A stretch of 62,882 bases of DNA. Origin: Alphaproteobacteria bacterium (GTDB taxonomy: Bacteria; Pseudomonadota; Alphaproteobacteria; Rhizobiales; Xanthobacteraceae). The position numbers and the translations under genes were made by a program. How positions within the stretch are numbered: position 1 is the stretch's first letter; every line of letters begins with the position of its first letter. The notes beneath the pieces are model-generated. The model was not told the origin of the DNA. It did no database searches and was given only the letters and a program-made list of their open reading frames with translations. The DNA is taken from contig VGEP01000027.1 in the NCBI GenBank assembly GCA_016869215.1, forward strand, positions 1-62,882. Reading direction: 5' to 3'. Positions 18,689 through 27,983 of the stretch are shown in pieces.

Positions 18689-19072
18689 CTACCCCTGCGC
18701 CACGCCGCCGCCGGACACCTGGTTGAGCTTCTTCGCCAACCCCTCGATCCGCTCGGCCATGGCGTTGAACGCCGCGGCGATGGCGGCTTCCTTCGACTGC
18801 GCGTTGTCGGCCGAGGACGACTGCGTGCCCTTAAGCCCCGCGAGTTCGGCTTCGAGCTTCACTACCTTCTTGCCGATCTCGGACAGTTCGTCTGCGATCA
18901 GCAGCGCCGCCATCACCGTCAGCCGCGCGTCGCCGATCTCGCCGAACTGGGTGCGCAGCCCGGAGATGCGTTCGTCCAGCGCCTTGGCGAGCAACTGCAG
19001 ATGCGCCTCCTCGCCGTCCGCGCAGGCCATGCGGAACTGGCGGCCGTTGATGGTGACGTTCACCTGCGCCAC
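18689..19072 (-). CDS. zapA: Cell division protein ZapA
   Basis: FtsZ-ring stabiliser of 127 residues. It begins VTINGRQFRMACADGEEAHL (the ZapA N-terminal strand and turn), then LAKALDERISGLRTQFGEIG and a helix reading LTVMAALLIADELSEIGKKV that leads into a coiled coil. The start is GTG at 19070-19072 with GAGG five to six nt upstream. It follows the DUF4164 gene, which also encodes a small coiled coil; the two are probably expressed together. Confidence 0.92.
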   Translation of the reverse strand: MAQVNVTINGRQFRMACADGEEAHLQLLAKALDERISGLRTQFGEIGDARLTVMAALLIADELSEIGKKVVKLEAELAGLKGTQSSSADNAQSKEAAIAAAFNAMAERIEGLAKKLNQVSGGGVAQG

Positions 19073-19099
19073 GCGGTCCTCGCTTCCCGTTGCACGCCG

Positions 19100-19381
19100 T
19101 CAACGCTCGCGCGATTCCAGCACCGCGCGCACGTTTTCCATCGCCGCGTCGATTCGCTTGACAACTTCGCGGTTCGCCCCTTCCAGCCGCCGCGCGCGGG
19201 CGGTCTGGGTGTCGAGATCGGCCGCGAGCTTGGCGCGGTCGGCATCGAGGGCGTGGACCTGCTCGGTGAGAATGGCGCGGCTCTTCTCGATCTCGATCCG
19301 GCGGTCGACCGCGGCTTCCATCAGATCGAGCGCACGGCTCAGGCGCTCGGTCGCGGCTTCGATCACGGTCTGCCCGGCCAT
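19100..19381 (-). CDS. DUF4164 small coiled-coil protein
   Basis: Protein of 93 residues, almost entirely heptad-like (ATERLSRALDLMEAAVDRRI, LTEQVHALDADRAKLAADLD), typical of DUF4164 proteins found beside zapA in Rhizobiales. The ATG at 19379-19381 follows GGAGG with 8 nt spacing. Its position immediately upstream of zapA suggests a division-related partner role, which is inference. No enzymatic motif is visible. Confidence 0.8.
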   Translation of the reverse strand: MAGQTVIEAATERLSRALDLMEAAVDRRIEIEKSRAILTEQVHALDADRAKLAADLDTQTARARRLEGANREVVKRIDAAMENVRAVLESRER

Positions 19382-19592
19382 CGCATGATCCTCCGTCCGC
19401 GCCGGCCAGGGCACAGGCCTTCACGCGCCCCGGCCGCATGGCGCCAGCAGGCGCCGGAAAACGGCTGATTCCACAAGCAATTGGAACGGAAACCTTACGT
19501 GCCGCAGCACTTCTGCGTCAACGCCGCGACGGTGCGTTATCCCGGCCTTTTCGCGGCCCTGTGCATGGCGGGCCGACGCATGCGCCGTCACA

Positions 19593-19621
19593 TTGACTCC
19601 AAGGCCATGCGCCGTGCTATC
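19593..19621 (+). promoter_or_regulatory. Candidate sigma70-type promoter of the tkt operon
   Basis: TTGACT at 19593-19598 and GCTATC at 19616-19621 are separated by 17 nt and resemble the alphaproteobacterial CTTGAC-N17-CTATAT promoter. Transcription would start near 19628, about 20 nt before the ATG at 19649, which argues against the longer in-frame start at 19481. Assigned by eye. Confidence 0.4.
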
Positions 19622-19648
19622 CCACGCCCCATCCGGACAGGCTCCCCC

Positions 19649-21712
19649 ATGACCGCATCAGCTTCGAACGCCGCCGCCGCGCCCTCGTCGCGGCCGGGCG
19701 AGCGTGAAACCGTGAGTTCGACCATGAATCGCGCCCAACACGACCGCATGGCGAACGCAATCCGCGCGCTCTCGATGGACGCGGTCGAGCAGGCCAAATC
19801 CGGCCATCCCGGCCTGCCGATGGGCGCGGCCGACATCGCGACCGTGCTGTTCACGCAGTTCCTGAAATTCGATCCCGCCGATCCGCAATGGCCCGACCGC
19901 GACCGCTTCGTGCTGTCGGCGGGCCACGGCTCGATGCTGATCTACTCGGCGCTGCATCTGCTCGGCTACGAGGCGATGACGCTCGACCAGATCAAGCGCT
20001 TCCGCCAGCTCGGCTCGATCACCGCGGGCCACCCGGAATACGGCCACACGCCGGGCGTCGAAACCACCACCGGCCCGCTGGGCCAGGGTCTCGGCACCGC
20101 CGTCGGCATGGCGATCGCCGAGCGGCATCTCGCGGCCGAGTTCGGCGGCGAGGCGGTCGATCACTTCACCTACGTGCTCGCTTCCGACGGCGACCTGATG
20201 GAGGGCATCAGCCAGGAGGCCATCGCGTTCGCGGGACATCTGAAGCTCAACAGGTTGGTTGTGCTGTTCGACGACAACGGCATTTCCATCGACGGGCCGC
20301 TGTCGCTCGCCGACTCGGTCGACCAGGTGAAGCGCTTCGAGGCCTGCGGCTGGAACGCCAGCCGCATCGACGGCCACGATCCGGACGCGATTGCGACCGC
20401 CATCTCCAAGGCCAAGACGTCCGACAAGCCGACGATGATCGCCTGCAAGACCGTCATCGGCTATGGCGCGCCGACCAAGGCCGGCAAGTCCTCGTCGCAC
20501 GGCTCGCCGCTCGGCGCCGACGAGATCAAGGGCGCGCGCGAGAAGCTGAACTGGTCGGAGCCCGCGTTCGCGGTGCCTGCCGACGCACTCACCGCCTGGC
20601 GTGCCGCGGGCCAGCGCAGCAAGGCCATGCGCAAGGAATGGGACAAGCGCATCGCAGCGCTGCCCGCCGACAAGCGCGCCGACTTCGAGCGCCGCATGCG
20701 CGGCGATCTGCCCGGCACGCTCAACGCAGCGGTCCGCGCGGTGAAGGAGGCACTCTCGGCTGCGCCGAAGGAGATCGCCACCCGTACCGCGTCCGAGTTC
20801 GCGCTGGAGAGCATTGTCCCGGCGGTGCCGGAGATGGTCGGCGGCTCGGCGGATCTCACCGGCTCCAACAACACCCGCACCAAGTCGATGAAGCCGATGA
20901 CGGCGTCGGACTATGCCGGCCGCTTCATCCATTACGGCGTGCGCGAGCACGGCATGGCCGCTGCCATGAACGGCATGGCGCTGCACCGCGGTGTGATCCC
21001 GTTCTCCGGCACATTCCTGGTGTTCTCCGACTATTGCCGTCCCTCGATCCGGCTCGCCGCGCTGATGGGCGTGCGCGCGATCCATGTGATGACGCACGAC
21101 TCCATCGGCCTCGGCGAGGACGGCCCGACGCACCAGCCGGTCGAGCATCTGGCGGCGCTGCGCGCGATCCCGAACCTCAATGTGTTCCGGCCCTGCGACG
21201 CGGTCGAGACCGTGGAGTGCTGGCAGCTCGCGCTTGAGGCGCGGAAGACGCCGAGCGTGCTGGCGCTGACGCGCCAGAACCTGCCGCAGCTTCGCCTGGG
21301 CCACGACGAGAAGAACCGCTGCGCCGCCGGCGCCTACGAGATCGTGCCGGCGGACGGCGTTGCGACGGTGTCGCTGTTCGCCTCCGGCTCCGAAGTTGCG
21401 ATTGCGGTCGAGGCGCGCAAGTTCCTGCGCGAGAAGGGCGTGCATGCCCGCGTCGTCTCGGTGCCGTGCTTCGAACTGTTTCTCGCTACATCCGAGGAGA
21501 CACGCCGCGCCGTCATCGGTGACGCGCCGGCGAAGGTCGCGGTCGAGGCCGCGGTGCGCCAGGGCTGGGACGCCATTATCGGTTCCGACGGCGCGTTCGT
21601 CGGCATGCGTGATTTCGGCGCCAGCGCGCCCTATAAGGAACTCTACAAGCACTTCGGGATTACCGCCGAAAAGGTGGCCGAAGCGGCGCTGAAGAAGCTG
21701 GGCAAGAGCTAA
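19649..21712 (+). CDS. tkt: Transketolase
   Basis: Thiamine-diphosphate enzyme of about 687 residues moving two-carbon units in the pentose phosphate and Calvin pathways. Key motifs are [35 protein letters not shown], the cofactor motif [13 protein letters not shown]...[25 protein letters not shown], and the C-terminal domain. The start at 19649 fits the candidate promoter; an ATG at 19724 is also possible, and conserved sequence begins just after it. It is the first gene of tkt-gap-pgk-fba, all on one strand with short gaps. Confidence 0.95.
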   Translation: MTASASNAAAAPSSRPGERETVSSTMNRAQHDRMANAIRALSMDAVEQAKSGHPGLPMGAADIATVLFTQFLKFDPADPQWPDRDRFVLSAGHGSMLIYSALHLLGYEAMTLDQIKRFRQLGSITAGHPEYGHTPGVETTTGPLGQGLGTAVGMAIAERHLAAEFGGEAVDHFTYVLASDGDLMEGISQEAIAFAGHLKLNRLVVLFDDNGISIDGPLSLADSVDQVKRFEACGWNASRIDGHDPDAIATAISKAKTSDKPTMIACKTVIGYGAPTKAGKSSSHGSPLGADEIKGAREKLNWSEPAFAVPADALTAWRAAGQRSKAMRKEWDKRIAALPADKRADFERRMRGDLPGTLNAAVRAVKEALSAAPKEIATRTASEFALESIVPAVPEMVGGSADLTGSNNTRTKSMKPMTASDYAGRFIHYGVREHGMAAAMNGMALHRGVIPFSGTFLVFSDYCRPSIRLAALMGVRAIHVMTHDSIGLGEDGPTHQPVEHLAALRAIPNLNVFRPCDAVETVECWQLALEARKTPSVLALTRQNLPQLRLGHDEKNRCAAGAYEIVPADGVATVSLFASGSEVAIAVEARKFLREKGVHARVVSVPCFELFLATSEETRRAVIGDAPAKVAVEAAVRQGWDAIIGSDGAFVGMRDFGASAPYKELYKHFGITAEKVAEAALKKLGKS

Positions 21713-21738
21713 GAGATACGATTGAAGGGAGTTGCGTG

Positions 21739-22746
21739 ATGTCAGTCCGGGTTGCCATCAACGGTTTCGGCCGCATCGGCCGCAATGTGCTGCGTGCCAT
21801 CGCCGAGAGCGGCCGCAAGGATATCGAGGTGGTCGGGATCAACGACCTCGGCCCGGTCGAGACCAACGCACACCTGCTGCGGTTCGACACCGTGCACGGC
21901 CGCTTCCCCGGCGAGGTCACCGTGAAGGGCGACACGATCAGCGTCGGCAACGGCGCGATCAAGGTGACCGCCGAGCGCGATCCCGCCAAGCTGCCGTGGA
22001 AGGACCTCGGCGTGGACGTGGCGCTGGAGTGCACCGGCATCTTCACCTCGAAGGACAAGGCCTCGCTGCACCTGACCGCGGGCGCGAAGCGCGTGCTGGT
22101 GTCGGCCCCAGCCGACGGCGTCGACCTCACCGTGGTCTACGGCGTCAACCACGACAAGCTGACCAAGGACCACAAGGTCGTCTCCAACGCCTCGTGCACG
22201 ACCAACTGCCTCGCCCCGGTCGCCAAGGTGCTCAACGACACGGTCGGCATCGACAAGGGCTTTATGACGACGATCCACGCCTACACCGGGGACCAGCCCA
22301 CACTCGACACTCTGCACAAGGACCTCTACCGCGCGCGCGCGGCGGCGCTGAACATGATCCCGACCTCGACCGGCGCTGCGAAAGCCGTCGGCCTCGTGCT
22401 GCCGGAGCTGAACGGCAAGCTCGACGGCGTCGCGATCCGCGTGCCGACGCCGAACGTGTCCGTGGTCGACTTCAAGTTCGTGTCCAAGAAGCCGACCAGC
22501 AAGGACGAGATCAACGGCGCGATCAGGCGCGCCGCCGACCAGCAGCTCAAGGGCATCCTCGGCTATACCGACGCGCCCAACGTCTCGATGGACTTTAACC
22601 ACGACCCGCACAGTTCCGTGTTCCACATGGACCAGACCAAGGTCATGGACGGCACGCTGGTGCGGGTGATGTCCTGGTACGACAACGAATGGGGCTTCTC
22701 CAACCGCATGGCTGACACGGCCGTTGCGATGGGCAAACTGGTCTGA
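21739..22746 (+). CDS. gap: Glyceraldehyde-3-phosphate dehydrogenase, type I
   Basis: Enzyme of 335 residues. NAD-binding NGFGRIGRN is at residues 8-16, the catalytic cysteine is Cys153 in [12 protein letters not shown], and His180 lies in [10 protein letters not shown]. The substrate-binding C-terminal motif is [12 protein letters not shown]. The ATG at 21739 follows GAAGGGAG with 7-nt spacing; the GTG three bases earlier is less likely. It lies 26 nt after tkt and 19 nt before pgk. It interconverts glyceraldehyde-3-phosphate and 1,3-bisphosphoglycerate. Confidence 0.97.
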   Translation: MSVRVAINGFGRIGRNVLRAIAESGRKDIEVVGINDLGPVETNAHLLRFDTVHGRFPGEVTVKGDTISVGNGAIKVTAERDPAKLPWKDLGVDVALECTGIFTSKDKASLHLTAGAKRVLVSAPADGVDLTVVYGVNHDKLTKDHKVVSNASCTTNCLAPVAKVLNDTVGIDKGFMTTIHAYTGDQPTLDTLHKDLYRARAAALNMIPTSTGAAKAVGLVLPELNGKLDGVAIRVPTPNVSVVDFKFVSKKPTSKDEINGAIRRAADQQLKGILGYTDAPNVSMDFNHDPHSSVFHMDQTKVMDGTLVRVMSWYDNEWGFSNRMADTAVAMGKLV

Positions 22747-22765
22747 CCGACGCTCTGGGCCGACA

Positions 22766-23959
22766 ATGAGTGCGTTCCGCACGCTTGACGATGTGGACGT
22801 CAAGGGCAAGCGCGTGCTGCTGCGCGTCGACCTCAACGTTCCGATGGAGAGCGGCAGGGTCACAGACGCAACGCGCATCGAGCGGATCGCACCGACCATC
22901 GCCGAGATCGCCGGCAAGGGTGGCAAGGTCGTCATCCTCGCGCACTTCGGCCGGCCCAAGGGCCCCGACCCGAAGGACTCGCTCAAGCCTGTCGCCGAAG
23001 AAACCGCGCGCATCCTCAAGCGCCCGGTCGCCTTCGCCACGGAGTGCATCGGCCCCGTGGCCGAGACCGCGGTCGCGGAGATGAAGAACGGCGACGTGCT
23101 GTGCCTGGAGAACACGCGCTTCCACAAGGGCGAGGAGAAGAACGATCCGGCGTTCGTCGAGGCGCTGGCGAAACTCGGCGACCTCTGGGTCAACGATGCC
23201 TTCTCCGCGGCACACCGCGCACACGCCTCGACGGAAGGGCTCGGCCGCAAGCTCCCCGCCTACGCCGGCCGCACCATGCAGGCCGAGCTTGAGGCGCTGT
23301 CCAAGGCGCTGGAGGCGCCGCAGCGGCCAGTTGCAGCCATCGTCGGCGGCGCCAAGGTCTCGACCAAGCTGGAGCTGCTCGGAAATCTCGTCGCCAAGGT
23401 CAATGTGCTGATGATCGGCGGCGGCATGGCCAACACATTCCTGCTCGCTCAGGGCAAGAACGTGGGCAAATCGCTCGCCGAAAGGGACCTGGCCGGTACC
23501 GCGCGCGAAATCCTCGCCAAGGCCAAGGTGGCGAACTGCGAGGTGGTACTGCCGGTTGACGCCATAGTGGCGCAGAAGTTCGAGGCGAACGCGCCATCGC
23601 GCAGCGTGTCCGTGGACGCCGTCGGACCGGACGACATGATCCTCGATATCGGCCCGCGCAGCATCGAACACGCCGTGTCCGTCCTGGCGCGGATCAAGAC
23701 CCTGGTCTGGAACGGGCCGTTCGGGGCGTTCGAGATGGAGCCCTTCGACACCGGCACGATCGAGGTCGCGGAAGCTGCGGCCGAGCGGACCGCGGCGGGG
23801 CATCTGGTTTCGGTCGCCGGCGGCGGCGACACCGTGGCGGCGCTGAACGCCGCAGGCGCTGCGGACCGTTTTACCTACGTGTCCACAGCCGGCGGTGCAT
23901 TCCTGGAGTGGATGGAGGGCAAGGCCTTGCCCGGCGTCGAGGTGTTAAGGGTAAAATGA
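22766..23959 (+). CDS. pgk: Phosphoglycerate kinase
   Basis: Enzyme of 397 residues of normal length. Substrate-binding [19 protein letters not shown] is near the N-terminus, LAHFGRPKG follows, then [39 protein letters not shown], and the C-terminal [12 protein letters not shown] nucleotide motif. It is third in tkt-gap-pgk-fba. The gap to fba holds a strong palindrome. Confidence 0.97.
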   Translation: MSAFRTLDDVDVKGKRVLLRVDLNVPMESGRVTDATRIERIAPTIAEIAGKGGKVVILAHFGRPKGPDPKDSLKPVAEETARILKRPVAFATECIGPVAETAVAEMKNGDVLCLENTRFHKGEEKNDPAFVEALAKLGDLWVNDAFSAAHRAHASTEGLGRKLPAYAGRTMQAELEALSKALEAPQRPVAAIVGGAKVSTKLELLGNLVAKVNVLMIGGGMANTFLLAQGKNVGKSLAERDLAGTAREILAKAKVANCEVVLPVDAIVAQKFEANAPSRSVSVDAVGPDDMILDIGPRSIEHAVSVLARIKTLVWNGPFGAFEMEPFDTGTIEVAEAAAERTAAGHLVSVAGGGDTVAALNAAGAADRFTYVSTAGGAFLEWMEGKALPGVEVLRVK

Positions 23960-23972
23960 CCGCGAAGCGGTT

Positions 23973-24019
23973 ATCCCGGGCGCGGCGCAGCGTGGAACGG
24001 TGCGCCGCAGACCCGGGAT
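23973..24019. repeat. Strong palindrome between pgk and fba
   Basis: ATCCCGGG plus CGCGGCGCA (23973-23989) faces TGCGCCGCA plus CCCGGGAT (24001-24019), with one mismatch, one bulged base and a loop of about 11 nt. The GATCCCGGG-type ends resemble intergenic palindromes frequent in Bradyrhizobiaceae. In the mRNA it would form a very stable hairpin ending about 30 nt before the fba start, so it could stabilise the upstream tkt-gap-pgk message or lower aldolase expression. There is no T-run. Confidence 0.6.
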
Positions 24020-24048
24020 CGCCGCAACGATTTCAAAGGGAGAGCGCG

Positions 24049-25071
24049 ATGAATCTCGCCGAACTCAACAAGGTGGCGCTGGCCATGACCGCGCCCGGCA
24101 AGGGCATCCTGGCGGCCGACGAATCCACCGGCACGATCAAGAAGCGGTTCGACGCCATCAACGTCGAATGCACCGAGGACAATCGCCGCGACTACCGCGA
24201 GATGCTGTTCCGCGCCGCTGAGGGCATGCGGCACATTTCCGGCGTCATCCTCTATGACGAGACCATCTGGCAGAAGGCCAAGGATGGCACGCCGCTGGTC
24301 GAGATCATCAAGAAGGCCGGCTCAATCCCCGGCATCAAGGTCGACGAAGGCACGAAGCCGCTGCCGAACTGCCCGGGCGAACTGATCACCGCGGGCCTCG
24401 ACAAGCTGCCCGACCGGCTGCCTAAGTACTACGAACAGGGCGCGCGCTTCGCGAAGTGGCGCGCGGTGATCGACATCGGCGCTGGCATTCCGAGCTACGC
24501 CGCGATCTCGACCAATGCCCATGCACTGGCGCGCTACGCCGCGCTCTGCCAGGCGGCGCAGATCGTTCCGATTGTGGAACCGGAAGTCCTGATGGACGGC
24601 GACCACGACATCGACCGCTGCTACGAGGTCACCGAGTTCGTGCTGAAGGAGACGTTCCAGCAGCTCTACTATCAGAAGGTCGCGCTGGAAGGCATGGTGC
24701 TGAAGCCGAACATGGCGATCTCCGGCAAGAAGAGCGCAAAGAAGGCATCGGTCGAAGAGGTCGCGGAAAAGACCGTGAAAATGCTCAAGGCCTGCGTGCC
24801 GGGCGCGGTCCCGGGCATCGCGTTCCTGTCCGGCGGCCAATCCGACGAGGAGGCGACCGCGCACCTCGACGCCATGAACAAGATCGGCAACCTGCCCTGG
24901 AGTCTCACGTTCTCTTACGGCCGCGCGCTCCAGCACGCGCCGCAGAAGGCGTGGTCGGGCAAGTCCGAGAATGTCGCGGCGGCGCAGCGCGTGTTCGCGC
25001 ACCGCGCGGCGATGAACGGCCTCGCTTCCAGGGGCCAGTGGAAGCAGGACCTGGAGAAGAAGGCGGCGTAA
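24049..25071 (+). CDS. Fructose-bisphosphate aldolase, class I
   Basis: Schiff-base aldolase of 340 residues, of the animal/plant-like class I family rather than the metal-dependent class II. The N-terminal half contains GKGILAADESTGTIKKRF. The Schiff-base lysine is Lys219 in GMVLKPNMAISGK. SGGQSDEEATAHLDAMN and LTFSYGRALQ follow. The ATG at 24049 follows AAAGGGAG. The stop codon sits in the loop of a perfect 8-bp hairpin (25061-25068 with 25073-25080) lacking a T-run, which may end or stabilise the message. It cleaves or forms fructose-1,6-bisphosphate. Confidence 0.96.
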   Translation: MNLAELNKVALAMTAPGKGILAADESTGTIKKRFDAINVECTEDNRRDYREMLFRAAEGMRHISGVILYDETIWQKAKDGTPLVEIIKKAGSIPGIKVDEGTKPLPNCPGELITAGLDKLPDRLPKYYEQGARFAKWRAVIDIGAGIPSYAAISTNAHALARYAALCQAAQIVPIVEPEVLMDGDHDIDRCYEVTEFVLKETFQQLYYQKVALEGMVLKPNMAISGKKSAKKASVEEVAEKTVKMLKACVPGAVPGIAFLSGGQSDEEATAHLDAMNKIGNLPWSLTFSYGRALQHAPQKAWSGKSENVAAAQRVFAHRAAMNGLASRGQWKQDLEKKAA

Positions 25072-25143
25072 GCGCCGCCTTGCCGCAGGCCTCGCCGAAA
25101 GCCTAGGCTCCCGGACTGCCGTTGATGCAGACCGGGGACGGAC

Positions 25144-26130
25144 ATGAATTCCATCGCAGTCAGAATTGCCGGCACGGCCGCGTATGCCGTCCTGCTCGCG
25201 GCCGTGCACGCGCATGCGCAGGACTATCCGTCCAAGCAGATCACGATCATGCCGCTGCTCGCGGCCGGCACCGGCCTCGACATTGCGGTGCGGCTCTACG
25301 CCGAGCAATTGTCGAAGTCGTTCGGCAAGACCGTGGTGGTAGAGAACAAGCCCGGCAGCGCGGGCCTCGTGGGCATTTCCGCACTCAAGGCTGCGCCGGC
25401 CGATGGCTATACGCTGGCCGTGACGACGAGCGCGGTCATGGCGATCCGCCCGACCCTGATGAAGAGCGTGCCCTACGATTCGCAGAAAGACTTCGTGCCG
25501 ATCGCGATTTACGTGAAATCGCCGTTCATTCTGGTGGTCGATCCAAAGCTGCCGATCCAGTCGGTCCCGGACCTGATCAAGTACGTCAAGGAGCGCCCGG
25601 GAAAACTCAGCTATTCGTCGTCGGGCGTCGGCGGCGCTCCACACCTGTCGATGGAATACATGAAGCAGCGTTTCGGGCTCGACCTCGCGCACGTACCCTA
25701 CCGCAACAGCCCGCAGTCGATCGCCGACGTCGCGGCGGGCCACGTGGCGATGGCATTCGCCGAAGCCGGCGCCTCGCTGCCGCTGATCCGCGACGGCAAG
25801 CTGCGCGCGCTCGCGGTCACGGCGTCGGAACGGCTGCCGCGGGTGCCCGACCTGCCGCCGCTCGGCGAGGCGGTGGGCGCCAAGGACTTCGAGGCGGTGT
25901 CCTGGCACGCGCTGATCGCGCGGTCGGAAACGCCGGCGTCGGTCGTCGCAAAGCTCCATGGCGAGATGAAGCGGATCATGGAGGCGCCCGAAATGCGCAA
26001 ACGGATTGCCGACATCGGGCTTCTGCCGATCGGCGTCGCCTCGGTCGAAGAGCAGCGCCGCTATATCCGCGCCGAAGGCGAGAAATGGGGCTCGCTGGTC
26101 ACCAAGCTCGGCCTGCAAGGCTCCCAATAA
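25144..26130 (+). CDS. Bug/TctC-family periplasmic solute-binding protein
   Basis: Protein of 328 residues. A Sec signal (residues 1-25, ending HAHAQ) precedes the mature start DYPSKQITIMPLLAAGTGLD. Family landmarks are VVVENKPGSAGLVG, VPYRNSPQSIADVAAGHVAM and the GKLRALAVTASERLPRVPD segment. These receptors bind carboxylates for tripartite tricarboxylate transporters. No TctA/TctB membrane genes are near, so it is an orphan receptor, which is common in this group. The ligand is unknown. Confidence 0.9.
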   Translation: MNSIAVRIAGTAAYAVLLAAVHAHAQDYPSKQITIMPLLAAGTGLDIAVRLYAEQLSKSFGKTVVVENKPGSAGLVGISALKAAPADGYTLAVTTSAVMAIRPTLMKSVPYDSQKDFVPIAIYVKSPFILVVDPKLPIQSVPDLIKYVKERPGKLSYSSSGVGGAPHLSMEYMKQRFGLDLAHVPYRNSPQSIADVAAGHVAMAFAEAGASLPLIRDGKLRALAVTASERLPRVPDLPPLGEAVGAKDFEAVSWHALIARSETPASVVAKLHGEMKRIMEAPEMRKRIADIGLLPIGVASVEEQRRYIRAEGEKWGSLVTKLGLQGSQ

Positions 26131-26218
26131 CGGCACGCTGCACGGGCGCCCCGCGGCATTGACTCCGCGCGGCGAAATTGCCCCCATTCCGCCCTATTGG
26201 AACCGCATCCGAGCGTCC

Positions 26219-26890
26219 ATGCCCGGCTCATCAACCCAGCGGCAACCGAACGACGCCACGAGCCAAGCCCCCCGGCTTTACCTCACAACCCCGGCTGTCG
26301 GGGGCCCGGCGGAGTTTGCGCCCGCGCTGGCGGAGGCCGTTAAGGCCGCCGAAGTTGCCGCGGTGCTGCTGCGGCTCGCGGACGCCGACGAGCGCACCCT
26401 GATCAACCGGATCAAGGTGCTGGCCCCCGTCGTGCAGAATGCCGGCGCGGCGCTGGTGCTCGACGGACGCCCGGAACTCGCCGCCCGCGCCGGGGCCGAT
26501 GGCGCACACCTGAACGGGATTGCGGCGTTTACGGATGCGGTAGACGGTCTCAAGCCCGCGCGCATCGCCGGCTGCGGCGGACTACCCACCCGTCACGACG
26601 CGATGCTGGCAGGCGAGCGCGGCGCCGACTACGCGATGTTCGGCGAGCCGGACGCCTCGGGCCGGCGCCCGTCGTTCGAGGCCATTGTGGAGCGCGTCGC
26701 CTGGTGGGCCAACTTGTTCGAGGTGCCCTGCGTCGCCTATGCCGCGAACCAGGACGAGATTGCGGCGCTCGCCGAGGCGGGTGCCGACTTCGTCGCGGTG
26801 GGCGACTGGATCTGGAGCGATCCCCGCGGCCCTGCGGCGGCCGTTGCAGCGGCGGCCGCTGCACTCAAGACGCCGGAGCCGGCGGCATGA
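26219..26890 (+). CDS. ThiE-like TIM-barrel protein with degraded active site
   Basis: Protein of 223 residues with a thiamine-phosphate-synthase-like pattern: LVLDGRPELAARAGADGAHL aligns with the ThiE VNDDVELAL...ADGIHIGQ strand, and GERGADYAMFGE with GADYVGLGP. ThiE catalytic features seem absent. The QxREK motif is LLRLAD; the ND pair is DG; the pyrophosphate-binding serine segment is GCGGLPT; the lysine after the GLGP strand is missing. It is therefore likely not a working thiamine phosphate synthase. It is translationally coupled (ATGA) to the Sel1-repeat gene downstream. The start is ATG at 26219, the first residue of the barrel-containing frame. Confidence 0.65.
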   Translation: MPGSSTQRQPNDATSQAPRLYLTTPAVGGPAEFAPALAEAVKAAEVAAVLLRLADADERTLINRIKVLAPVVQNAGAALVLDGRPELAARAGADGAHLNGIAAFTDAVDGLKPARIAGCGGLPTRHDAMLAGERGADYAMFGEPDASGRRPSFEAIVERVAWWANLFEVPCVAYAANQDEIAALAEAGADFVAVGDWIWSDPRGPAAAVAAAAAALKTPEPAA

Positions 26891-27918
26891 TTCCGGCGCT
26901 GACGCGATGCACGTTGATTGCGATTGCGGCGCTCGCCTTTGCGGATGCGCCCGCGCAGGCCCAGCGCAAGCCTGCGGTCGGCAGCACCTCGCCGCAGACC
27001 TCGTTTCCAGCCACGCAACAGTCGCCGGCCGGCGACGTGGACATCGCCTATGGCGCGTTCCAGCGTGGGCTTTACGTCACCGCGTTCCGGGAGGCGACAC
27101 GCCGCGTCGAGGAAAAGTCGGACCCGAAGGCGATGACGCTGCTCGGCGAGCTCTACGCCGACGGCCTCGGCGTACCGAACGACGACAAGAAGGCGGCGGA
27201 GTGGTACCGGCTCGCTGCCGAGCGCGGCGACCGCGAGGCGATGTTCGCGCTTGCCATGTTCCGCATCACGGGCCGCGGCGGTCCGCACGACCGCAACGAC
27301 GCGGCGCGGCTGCTGACCGCGGCGGCAAAGCTCGGCCACGCCATCGCCGCCTACAACCTCGGCCTGCTCTATATCGAAGGCCACCTGTTTCCGCAGGATT
27401 TCGCGCGCGCGGCCGAACTGTTCCGCTCCGCCGCGCAGGCGGGCAGCCCGCAGGCGCAATATGCGCTCGCAACGCTGCATAAGGACGGCCGCGGCGTCGC
27501 GAAGGACGCGCAGGAAGCCGCACGCCTGCTCGGTGCGGCAGCGCTCGCCGGCTACACCGACGCCGAGGTCGAATACGCCATCGCCCTGTTCAACGGCGCG
27601 GGTGTGGCCAAGAACGAGAAGCTTGCGGGCACCTACATGCTCAAGGCCGCGCGCAAGAACAACCCGGCGGCGCAGAGCCGGCTTGCGTTCATGTATGCGA
27701 CCGGACGGGGTATCAAGACCGATCCCGTGCAGGCGGCGCGCTGGCATCTGATCGCCAAGGCCGGCGGCAACAATGAGCAGTTCCTGGAAGAATTCGTCCG
27801 CAAGATGAAGCCCACGGATCGCGCCATGGCGGAGGACATTGCCAAACCATGGATTGCGCGCATGAAGCCGCTCGGGCCCACGCCCTTCCCGGACCCCTAC
27901 GATCCGGCCAAACGTTGA
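26887..27918 (+). CDS. Exported Sel1-repeat protein
   Basis: Protein of 343 residues with a Sec signal (residues 1-28, ending DAPAQAQ). About six Sel1-like TPR repeats follow from residue 55, for instance AMTLLGELYADGLGVPNDDK, AAEWYRLAAERGDREAMFAL, AAYNLGLLYIEGHLFPQDFA and AQYALATLHKDGRGVAKDAQ. Such solenoids mediate protein contacts in the periplasm. The ATG overlaps the ThiE-like stop, so the two are made together. The partner is unknown. Confidence 0.85.
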   Translation: MIPALTRCTLIAIAALAFADAPAQAQRKPAVGSTSPQTSFPATQQSPAGDVDIAYGAFQRGLYVTAFREATRRVEEKSDPKAMTLLGELYADGLGVPNDDKKAAEWYRLAAERGDREAMFALAMFRITGRGGPHDRNDAARLLTAAAKLGHAIAAYNLGLLYIEGHLFPQDFARAAELFRSAAQAGSPQAQYALATLHKDGRGVAKDAQEAARLLGAAALAGYTDAEVEYAIALFNGAGVAKNEKLAGTYMLKAARKNNPAAQSRLAFMYATGRGIKTDPVQAARWHLIAKAGGNNEQFLEEFVRKMKPTDRAMAEDIAKPWIARMKPLGPTPFPDPYDPAKR

Positions 27919-27983
27919 CCGCAAAGCCTTGACGGCGGTTCCGGCATCGGGGCATCTGCACCCGCGAAACCGCAGGATCGATA

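Noticed and set aside
19658-21652. A 664-codon minus-strand frame opposite transketolase
   Set aside because: Shadow of tkt, whose catalytic motifs are complete; the product is low-complexity Arg/Asp/His-rich.
24322-26187. A 621-codon minus-strand frame opposite fba and the Bug receptor
   Set aside because: Antisense shadow; both plus-strand genes have clear starts, ribosome sites and family motifs.
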